Assembly: GCF_035046485.1 (NCBI RefSeq)
Contig: NC_085137.1
Span: 39,609,066-39,673,065, forward strand
Length of the DNA: 64,000 nt
Direction: 5' to 3'
Origin: Aedes albopictus
Lineage: Eukaryota; Arthropoda; Insecta; Diptera; Culicidae
Positions within the stretch are counted from its first letter, which is position 1, and every line of letters starts with the position of its first letter. Under the pieces are notes generated by a model. The model made no database searches. It had not been told where the DNA came from and saw only the letters and a program-made list of their open reading frames with translations. Below are positions 54,086 through 64,000 of this stretch, one piece after another. Made by a program: the position numbers and the translations under genes.

Positions 54086-57000
54086 GGCCAGTTCACTGAT
54101 TTCATGTAGGGAAAATGTTTGACTTTTAACAACCACTTTCCTTGTATATGGGTAACCCACCCTAAATCGTCATTTGGCAAAAACTGCCCGATAGAAAGTG
54201 AATGTCTCCCTCCTAAACCTTAAGTTTAGACCCCACGTCATCTTCTAAGGGCAAAGACTTGAGGCCAGTTCACTGATTTCATGTAGGAAAAATGTTTGAC
54301 TTTTAACAACCACTTTCCTTGTATATGGGTAACCCACCCTAAATCGTCATTTGGCAAAAACTGCCCGATAGAAAGTGAACGTCTCCCTCCTAAACCTTAA
54401 GTTTAGACCCAAAGGCATCTACTAAGGGCAAAGACTTGAGGCCAGTTCACTGATTCTGTGCGGTAGAACTGTTTGACATTTAACAACCACTTTTCCTAGT
54501 ATACAGGAAACTCACCCTAAATCGTCATTTGGCAAAAACTGCCCGATAGAAAGTGAACGTCTCCCTCCTAAACCTTAAGTTTAGACCCCAAGGCATCTAC
54601 TAAGGGCAAAGACTTGAGGCCAGTTCACTGATTCTGTGCGGTAGAACTGTTTGACATTTAACAACCACTTTCCTTGTATATGGGTAACCCACCCTAAATC
54701 GTCATTTGGCAAAAACTGCCCGATAGAAAGTGAACGTGTCCCTCCTAAACCTTAAGTTTAGACCCCAAGTCAGCTTCTAAGGGCAAAGACTTGAGGCCAG
54801 TTCACTGATTTCATGCAGGAAAAATGTTTGACTTTTAACAACCACTTTCCTTGTATATGGGTAACCCACCCTAAATCGTCATTTGGCAAAAACTGCCCGA
54901 TAGAAAGTGAACGTCTCCCTCCTAAACCTTAAGTTTAGACCCCAAGTCATCTTCTAAGGGCAAAGACTTGAGGCCAGTTCACTGATTTCATGTAGGAAAA
55001 ATGTTTGACTTTTAACAACCACTTTTCCTAGTATACAGGAAACTCACCCTAAATCGTCATTTGGCAAAAACTGCCCGATAGAAAGTGAACGTCTCCCTCC
55101 TAAACCTTAAGTTTAGACCCCAAGTCATCTTCTAAGGGCAAAGACTTGAGGCCAGTTCAATGAATTTGTGTGATAGAACTGTTTGACTTTTAACAACCAC
55201 TTTTCCTTGTATATGGGTAACCCACCCTAAATCGTCATTTGGCAAAAACTGCCCGATAGAAAGTGAACGTCTCTCTCCTAAACCTTAAGTTTAGACCCCA
55301 AGGCATCTACTAAGGGCAAAGACTTGAGGCCAGTTCACTGAATTTGTGTGGTAGAACTGTTTGACTTTTAACAACCACTTTTCCTTGTATATGGGTAACC
55401 CACCCTAAATCGTCATTTGGCAAAAACTGCCCGATAGAAAGTGAACGTCTCCCTCCAAAACCTTAAGTTTAGACCCCAAGGCATCTACTAAGGGCAAAGA
55501 CTTGAGGCCAGTTCACTGATTCTGTGCGGTAGAACTGTTTGACTTTTAACAACCACTTTTCCTAGTATACAGGAAACTCACCGTAAATCGTCATTTGGCA
55601 AAAACTGCCCGATAGAAAGTGAACGTCTCCCTCCTAAACCTTAAGTTTAGACCCCAAGTCATCTTCTAAGGGCAAAGACTTGAGGCCAGTTCACTGAATT
55701 TGTGTGGTACAACTGTTTGACTTTTAACAACCACTTTTCCTTGTATATGGATAACCCACCCTAAATCGTCATTTGGCAAAAACTGCCCGATAGAAAGTGA
55801 ACGTCTCCCTCCTAAACCTTAAGTTTAGACCCCAAGTCAGCTTCTAAGGGCAAAGACTTGAGGCCAGTTCACTGATTTCATGTAGGAAAAATGTTTGACT
55901 TTTAACAACCACTTTTCCTTGTATATGGGTAACCCACCCTAAATCGTCATTTGGCAAAAACTGCCCGATAGAAAGTGAACGTCTCCCTCCTAAACCTTAA
56001 GGTTAGACCCCAAGTCATCTTCTAAGGGCAAAGACTTGAGGCCAGTTCACTGAATTTGTGTGGTAGAACTGTTGACTTTTAACAACCACTTTTCCTTGTA
56101 TATGGGTAACCCACCCTAAATCGTCATTTGGCAAAAACTGCCCGATAGAAAGTGAACGTCTCCCTCCTAAACCTTAAGTTAAGACCCCAAGTCATCTACT
56201 AAGGGCAAAGACTTGAGGCCAGTTCACTGAATTTGTGTGGTAGAACTGTTTGACTTTTAACAACCACTTTTCCTTGTATATGGGTAACCCACCCTAAATC
56301 GTCATTTGGCAAAAACTGCCCGATAGAAAGTGAACGTCTCCCTCCAAAACCTTAAGTTTAGACCCCAAGGCATCTACTAAGGGCAAAGACTTGAGGCCAG
56401 TTCACTGATTCTGTGCGGTAGAACTGTTTGACATTTAACAACCACTTTTCCTAGTATACAGGAAACTCACCGCAAATCGTCATTTGGCAAAAACTGCCCG
56501 ATAGAAAGTGAACGTCTCCCTCCTAAACCTTAAGTTTAGACCCCAAGTCATCTTCTAAGGGCAAAGACTTGAGGCCAGTTCACTGATTTCATGTAGGAAA
56601 AATGTTTGACTTTTAACAACCACTTTCCTTGTATATGGGTAACCCACCCTAAATCGTCATTTGGCAAAAACTGCCCGATAGAAAGTGAACGTCTCCCTCC
56701 TAAACCTTAAGTTTAGACCCCAAGTCATCTTCTAAGGGCAAAGACTTGAGGCCAGTTCACTGATTTCATGTAGGAAAAATGTTTGACTTTTAACAACCTT
56801 TTTCCTTGTATACGGGTAACCCACCCTAAATCGTCATTTGGCAAAAACTGCCCGATAGAAAGTGAACGTCTCCCTCCTAAACCTTAAGTTTAGACCCCAA
56901 GGCATCTACTAAGGGCAAAGACTTGAGGCCAGTTCACTGATTCTGTGCGGTAGAACTGTTTGACATTTAACAACCACTTTTCCTAGTATACAGGAAACTC

Positions 57001-60000
57001 ACCGTAAATCGTCATTTGGCAAAAACTGCCCGATAGAAAGTGAACGTCTCCCTCCTAAACCTTAAGTTTAGACCCCAAGTCATCTTCTAAGGGCAAAGAC
57101 TTGAGGCCAGTTCACTGATTTCATGTAAAAAATGTTTGACTTTTAACAACCACTTTCCTTGTATATGGGTAACCCACCCTAAATCGTCATTTGGCAAAAA
57201 CTGCCCGATAGAAAGTGAACGTCTCCCTCCTAAACCTTAAGTTTAGACCCCAAGGCATCTACTAAGGGCAAAGACTTGAGGCCAGTTCACTGATTCTGTG
57301 CGGTAGAACTGTTTGACATTTAACAACCACTTTTCCTAGTATACAGGAAACTCACCGTAAATCGTCATTTGGCAAAAACTGCCCGATAGAAAGTGAACGT
57401 CTCCCTCGTAAACCTTAAGTTTAGACCCCAAGTCATCTTCTAAGGGCAAAGACTTGAGCCCAGTTCACTGATTTCATGTAGGAATAATGTTTGACTTTTA
57501 ACAACCACTTTCCTTGTATATGGGTAACCCACCCTAAATCGTCATTTGGCAAAAAGTGCCCGATAGAAAGTGAACGTCTCCCTCCTAAACCTTAAGTTTA
57601 GACCCCAAGTCATCTTCTAAGGGCAAAGACTTGAGGCCAGTTCAATGAATTTGTGTGATAGAACTGTTTGACTTTTAACAACCACTTTTCCTTGTGTATG
57701 GGTAACCCACCCTAAATCGTCATTTGGCAAAAACTGCCCGATAGAAAGTGAACGTCTCCCTCCTAAACCTTAAGTTTAGACCCCAAGGCATCTACTAAGG
57801 GCAAAGACTTGAGGCCAGTTCACTGAATTTGTGTGGTACAACTGTTTGACTTTTAACAACCACTTTTCCTTGTATATGGGTAACCCACCCTAAATCGTCA
57901 TTTGGCAAAAACTGCCCGATAGAAAGTGAACGTCTCCCTCCTAAACCTTAAGTTTAGACCCCAAGTCATCTTCTAAGGGCAAAGACTTGAGGCCAGTTCA
58001 CTGAATTTGTGTGGTACAACTGTTTGACTTTTAACAACCACTTTTCCTTGTATATGGATAACCCACCCTAAATCGTCATTTGGCAAAAACTGCCCGATAG
58101 AAAGTGAACGTCTCCCTCCTAAACCTTAAGTTTAGACCCCAAGTCAGCTTCTAAGGGCAAAGACTTGAGGCCAGTTCACTGATTTCATGTAGGAAAAATG
58201 TTTGACTTTTAACAACCACTTTTCCTTGTATATGGGTAACCCACCCTAAATCGTCATTTGGCAAAAACTGCCCGATAGAAAGTGAACGTCTCCCTCCTAA
58301 ACCTTAAGTTTAGACCCCAAGTCATCTTCTAAGGGCAAAGACTTGAGGCCAGTTCACTGAATTTGTGTGGTACAACTGTTTGACTTTTAACAACCACTTT
58401 TCCTTGTATATGGGTAACCCACCCTAAATCGTCATTTGGCAAAAACTGCCCGATAGAAAGTGAACGTCTCCCTCCTAAACCTTAAGTTAAGACCCCAAGG
58501 CATCTACTAAGGGCAAAGACTTGAGGCCAGTTCACTGATTCTGTGTGGTAGAACTGTTTGACTTTTAACAACCACTTTTCCTAGTATACAGGAAACTCAC
58601 CCTAAATCGTCATTTGGCAAAAACTGCCCGATAGAAAGTGAACGTCTTCCTCCTAAACCTTAAGTTTAGACCCCAAGGCATCTACTAAGGGCAAAGACTT
58701 GAGGCCAGTTCACTGAATTTGTGTGGTAGAACTGTTTGACTTTTAACAACCACTTTTCCTAGTATACAGGAAACTCACCCTAAACCGTCATTTGGCAAAA
58801 ACTGCCCGATAGAAAGTGAACGTCTCCCTCCTAAACCTTAAGTTTAGACCCCAAGCCATCTACTAAGAGCAAAGACTTGAGGCCAGTTCGCTGATTTCAT
58901 GTAGGAAAAATGTTTGACTTTTAACAACCACTTTCCTTGTATATGGGTAACCCACCCTAAATCGTCATTTGGCAAAAAACTGCCCGATAGAAAGTGAACG
59001 TCTCCCTCCAAAACCTTAAGTTTAGATCCCAAGGCATCTACTAAGGGCAAAGACTTGAGGCCAGTTCACTGATTCTGTGCGGTAGAACTGTTTGACATTT
59101 AACAACCACTTTTCCTAGTATACAGGAAACTCACCCTAAATCGTCATTTGGCAAAAACTGCCCGATAGAAAGTGAATGTCTCCCTCCTAAACCTTAAGTT
59201 TATAGGGTGTCCCAGAAAGTATGGGCACAACTTTGTATAGCGAAAATACAATCATTCTCTTAACAAACAACAATTTTTATATTTTTGTAATTTTATTCAG
59301 AGTATTTTAATTGATACCTGTGAAGAGCTTATACATTAAAAATGGTTTCTATATGCAGAATGATTAAAATGGAAAAACATCTTTTAAAACTTCTGCACAA
59401 ACTACTTTTTTACGGTTTTGCCAAATATCCAAATTCGAAACATTTTTTTCGAATTTTTTTTACATGATACATTCGAAAACATGTTTCCTCAGATGGTTGA
59501 TTGAATTTTTTTTATAAAAATATGTTTTGATTGTGCGTACGGGCAAATCATAATTTTGAGAAAACTAAAAAATTCGCCTTTTCTATTTCTGGATTAGACA
59601 TGCCCACAGACATTCGAGTTTTAGAACATGTTTTGACGAAAATAAAAAGAATTCAATCTACACTTTATAAAGCTGGAGCATTTATTGAACTTATAGTAAA
59701 TTAAAAATGTGATTTCCTGCATGTTGTGATATATATTCAGAAGCTTGTTTTTAACTATTAGAAAAACAGGTTTTCAAAGATATCGATTTTGGTGTTTCAA
59801 TTCATTTTTCAGGTTCGAAAGTATATGTTTTCAATTCAAACTTAGGGTTGTATAATAGATACGCATGTAGAAATACACGGATATATTTTTCGAAATTTTT
59901 ATCGAGCTTAATTTCATGCGTGGAAACCAATTTGTTAAGCGATGTTATTGAAAAATATAGCAATTTGTGCAGAAGCTTTAAAAGGTCTTTCAGGAAATGT

Positions 60001-63000
60001 TCTACCGCATTCAAACGAAGTGTGAAATGCAAATTTTAATGATTGGCATTTGATGTTGACATATTAAGGCAGGATATGTGTGAAAATAAAGTTTGTTTAT
60101 GCATCCATTCCCAAATGGCAGAGCTGCAAAGTTGTGCCCATACTTTCTGGGACACCCTATAGACCCCAAGTCATCTTCTAAGGGCAAAGACTTGAGGCCA
60201 GATCACTGATTTCATGTAGGAAAAATGTTTGACTTTTAACAACCTTTTTCCTTGTATACGGGTAACCCACCCTAAATCGTCATTTGGCAAAAACTGCCCG
60301 ATAGAAAGTGAACGTCTCCCTCCTAATCCTTAAGTTTAGACCCCAAGTCATCTTCTAAGGGCAAAGACTTGAGGCCAGTTCACTGATTTCATGTAGGAAA
60401 AATGTTTGACTTTTAACAACCACTTTTCCTTGTATATGGGTAACCCACCCTAAATCGTCATTTGGCAAAAACTGCCCGATAGAAAGTGAACGTCTCCCTC
60501 CTAAACCTTAAGTTTAGACCCCAAGTCATCTTCTAAGGGCAAAGACTTGAGGCCAGTTCACTGAATTTGTGTGGTAGAACTGTTGACTTTTAACAACCAC
60601 TTTTCCTTGTATATGGGTAACCCACCCTATATCGTCATTTGGCAAAAACTGCCCGATAGAAAGTGAACGTGTCCCTCCTAAACCTTAAGTTTAGACCCCA
60701 AGTCATCTACTAAGGGCAAAGACTCGAGGCCAGTTCACTGAATTTGTGTGGTACAACTGTTTGACTTTTAACAACCACTTTTCCTTGTATATGGGTAACC
60801 CACCCTAAATCGTCATTTGGCAAAAACTGCCCGATAGAAAGTGAACGTCTCCCTCCTAAACCTTAAGTTTAGACCCCAAGTCATCTTCTAAGGGCAAAGA
60901 CTTGAGGCCAGTTCACTGAATTTGTGTGGTAGAACTGTTGACTTTTAACAACCACTTTTCCTTGTATATGGGTAACCCACCCTAAATCGTCATTTGGCAA
61001 AAACTGCCCGATAGAAAGTGAACGTCTCCCTCCTAAACCTTAAGTTTAGACCCCAAGTCATCTTCTAAGAACAAATACTTGAGGCCAGTTCACTGATTTC
61101 ATGTAGGAAAAATGTTTGACTTTTAACAACCACTTTCCTTGTATATGGGTAACCCACCCTAAATCGTCATTTGGCAAAAACTGCCCGATAGAAAGTGAAC
61201 GTCTCCCTCCTAAACCTTAAGTTTAGACCCCAAGGCATCTACTAAGGGCAAATACATGAGGCCAGTTCACTGATTCTGTGTGGTAGAACTGTTTGACATT
61301 TAACAACCACTTTTCCTAGTATACAGGAAACTCACCCTAAATCGTCATTTGGCAAAAACTGCCCGATAGAAAGTGAACGTCTCCCTCCTAAACCTTAAGT
61401 TTAGACCCCATGTCATCTTCTAAGGGCAAAGACTTGAGGCCAGTTCAATGAATTTGTGTGATAGAACTGTTTGACTTTTAACAACCACTTTTCCTTGTAT
61501 ATGGGTAACCCACCCTAAATCGTCATTTGGCAAAAACTGCCCGATATAAAGTGAACGTCTCCCTCCTAAACCTTAAGTTTAGACCCCAATGCATCTACTA
61601 AGGGCAAAGACTTGAGGCCAGTTCACTGAATTTGTGTGGTAGAACTGTTTGACTTTTAACAACCACTTTTCCTTGTATATGGGTAACCCACCCTAAATCG
61701 TCATTTGGCAAAAACTGCCCGATAGAAAGTGAACGTCTCCCTCCTAAACCTTAAGTTTAGACCTCAAGGCATCTACTAAGGGCAAAGACTTGAGGCCAGT
61801 TCGCTGATTTCATGTAGGAAAAATGTTTGACTTTTAACAACCACTTTTCCTTGTATATGGGTAACCCACCCTAAATCGTCATTTGGCAAAAACTGCCCGA
61901 TAGAAAGTGAACGTCTCCCTCCTAAACCTTAAGTTAAGACCCCAAGGCATCTACTAAGGGCAAAGACTTGAGGCCAGTTCACTGATTCTGTGTGGTAGAA
62001 CTGTTTGACTTTTAACAACCACTTTTCCTAGTATACAGGAAACTCACCCTAAATCGTCATTTGGCAAAAACTGCCCGATAGAAAGTAAACGTCTTCCTCC
62101 TAAACCTTAAGTTTAGACCCCAAGGCATCTACTAAGGGCAAAGACTTGAGGCCAGTTCACTGAATTTGTGTGGTAGAACTGTTTGACTTTTAACAACCAC
62201 TTTTCCTAGTATACAGGAAACTCACCCTAAACCGTCATTTGGCAAAAACTGCCCGATAGAAAGTGAACGTCTCCCTCCTAAACCTTAAGTTTAGACCCCA
62301 AGCCATCTACTAAGAGCAAAGACTTGAGGCCAGTTCGCTGATTTCATGTAGGAAAAATGTTTGACTTTTAACAACCACTTTCCTTGTATATGGGTAACCC
62401 ACCCTAAATCGTCATTTGGCAAAAAACTGCCCGATAGAAAGTGAACGTCTCCCTCCAAAACCTTAAGTTTAGATCCCAAGGCATCTACTAAGGGCAAAGA
62501 CTTGAGGCCAGTTCACTGAATTTGTGTGGTAGAACTGTTTGACTTTTAACAACCACTTTTCCTAGTATACAGGAAACTCACCGTAAATCGTCATTTGGCA
62601 AAAACTGCCCGATAGAAAGTGAACGTCTCCCTCCAAAACCTTAAGTTTAGACCCCAAGGCATCTTCTAAGGGCAAAGACTTGAGGCCAGTTCACTGATTC
62701 TGTGCGGTAGAACTGTTTGACATTTTACAACCACTTTTCCTAGTATACAGGAAACTCACCCTAAATCGTCATTTGGCAAAAACTGCCCGATAGAAAGTGA
62801 ACGTCTCCCTCCTAAACCTTAAGTTTAGACCCCATGTCATCTTCTAAGGGCAAAGACTTGAGGCCAGTTCACTGAATTTGTGTGGTAGAACTGTTTGACT
62901 TTTAACAACCACTTTCCTTGTATATGGGTAACCCACCCTAAATCGTCATTTGGCAAAAACTGCCCGATAGAAAGTGAACGTCTCCCTCCAAAACCTTAAG

Positions 63001-64000
63001 TTTAGACCCCAAGGCATCTACTAAGGGCAAAGACTTGAGGCCAGTTCACTGATTCTGTGCGGTAGAACTGTTTGACATTTTACAACCACTTTTCCTAGTA
63101 TACAGGAAACTCACCCTAAATCGTCATTTGGCAAAAACTGCCCGATAGAAAGTGAATGTCTCCCTCCTAAACCTTAAGTTTAGACCCCAAGGCATCTTCT
63201 AAGGGCAAAGACTTGAGGCCAGTTCACTGAATTTGTGTGGTAGAACTGTTTGACTTTTAACAACCACTTTTCCTTGTATATGGGTAACCCACCCTAAATC
63301 GTCATTTGGCAAAAACTGCCCGATAGAAAGTGAACGTCTCCCTCCTAAACCTTAAGTTAAGACCCCAAGTCATCTACTAAGGGCAAAGACTTGAGGCCAG
63401 TTCACTGAATTTGTGTGGTACAACTGTTTGACTTTTAACAACCACTTTTCCTTGTATATGGGTAACCCACCCTAAATCGTCATTTGGCAAAAACTGCCCG
63501 ATAGAAAGTGAACGTCTCCCTCCTAAACCTTAAGTTTAGACCCCAAGTCATCTTCTGAGGGCAAAGACTTGAGGCCAGTTCACTGATTCTGTGCGGTAGA
63601 ACTGTTTGACATTTAACAACCACTTTTCCTAGTATACAGGAAACTCACCCTAAATCGTCATTTGGTAAAAACTGCCCGATAGAAAGTGAACGTCTCCCTC
63701 CTAAACCTTAAGTTTAGACCCCAAGTCATCTTCTAAGGGCAAAGACTTGAGGCCAGTTCAATGAATTTGTGTGATAGAACTGTTTGACTTTTAACAACCA
63801 CTTTTCCTTGTATATGGGTAACCCACCCTAAATCGTCATTTGGCAAAAACTGCCCGATAGAAAGTGAACGTCTCCCTCCTAAACCTTAAGTTTAGACCCC
63901 AAGGCATCTACTAAGGGCAAAGACTTGAGGCCAGTTCACTGAATTTGTGTGGTAGAACTGTTTGACTTTTAACAACCACTTTTCCTTGTATATGGGTAAC
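54086..64000. repeat. 177-178-bp satellite array reaching the window end
   Basis: About 50 head-to-tail units starting GGCCAGTTCACTGA and including ACTGCCCGATAGAAAGTGAA and CCTTAAGTTTAGACCCC. Starts at 54,086, 54,263, 54,440 and 54,618 give the period. Two alternating variants of the first half exist: TTTCATGTAGGAAAAATG versus TTCTGTGCGGTAGAACTG, and CCTTGTATATGGG versus CCTAGTATACAGG. A block with private variants (58,484-59,060) recurs at 61,931-62,507, exactly 3,447 bp away. Short open frames within units are not genes. CCTTAAGTTTAGACC gives an inverted CTTAAG in each unit. Confidence 0.96.
59203..60159. mobile_element. 957-bp mariner/Tc1-type MITE in the satellite
   Basis: Perfect inverted ends of about 33 bp begin TAGGGTGTCCCAGAAAG. 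TA is duplicated on both sides (59,201-59,202 and 60,160-60,161), and adjacent satellite units show the empty site TTTAGACCCC. No transposase ORF is present (the longest frames are below 80 codons), so it is non-autonomous. The interior is AT-rich. Confidence 0.9.

Noticed and set aside
58844..59050. 68-codon frame repeated at 62,291-62,497
   Set aside because: Satellite-derived; repeats only because the variant block is duplicated.

Overview
The window looks like a transposon-dense piece of an insect genome, most likely a culicine mosquito such as Aedes. This is an inference from the protein types (ribosomal protein eS17 and METTL14 retrocopies, ZAD zinc-finger genes), the GT-AG introns, and the density of hAT, MITE, Ty3/gypsy, CACTA-like and satellite DNA. 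No search was run. There are no rRNA or tRNA genes, CRISPR arrays or operons that I can support. Almost everything is mobile DNA, satellite, or host gene pieces broken by mobile DNA.

Left part (1-20,424). A short inverted-repeat element (arms 1-86 and 7,838-7,918) is split by an apparently intact Ty3/gypsy retrotransposon (175-7,456; 607-bp LTRs, CATT target duplication). That element has a small membrane-protein ORF, gag, a U-UUU-UUA frameshift site and pol. A hAT element (9,174-10,964, TSD GTTAATCT) follows, then a MITE nested in a relative (11,132-11,774). A second Ty3/gypsy element of Mag type lies on the minus strand (12,027-17,963). It sits inside an 11-bp CCAAATCCAAT satellite (11,969-20,424), and its gag-pol tail is cut by a short hAT copy (12,373-13,428), which is itself split by a poly(A) retroposon.

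Middle part (20,425-36,700). A ZAD/C2H2 zinc-finger gene (from 20,974) is interrupted in exon 2 by a 5.6-kb hAT-ended element (21,661-27,306). The interior of that element is a GGAATTCC minisatellite that reverses orientation halfway, forming a giant fold-back. After a gap come an eS17 pseudogene (29,072-29,446), a 2.4-kb TIR element carrying a decayed METTL14 cDNA fragment (31,913-34,357), a TIR element with TTACCCATA-rich ends (34,403-35,683), and a small MITE.

Right part (36,700-51,700). A THAP-domain gene has a fold-back element in its first intron and a hAT MITE in its third. Next is a two-gene CACTA-like unit: an intact six-exon DUF4806 gene (plus strand) converging on an intact three-exon tnp2-like transposase (minus strand). 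Then comes a second convergent pair: a DDE_Tnp_4/Harbinger-type transposase (plus) and a SWIM-YqaJ nuclease-like gene (minus). I read this pair as an ISL2EU-like transposon; the nuclease runs into a 500-N gap. Beyond the gap are the 3' half of a second ZAD/C2H2 gene (plus) and a complete third copy (minus, 50,694-51,674).

Right end (51,890-64,000). A 228-262-bp ATGTTGCAT-rich array contains a MITE that inserted at AT. It is followed by about 50 copies of a 177-178-bp satellite reaching the window edge, with a 957-bp mariner-type MITE at a TA.
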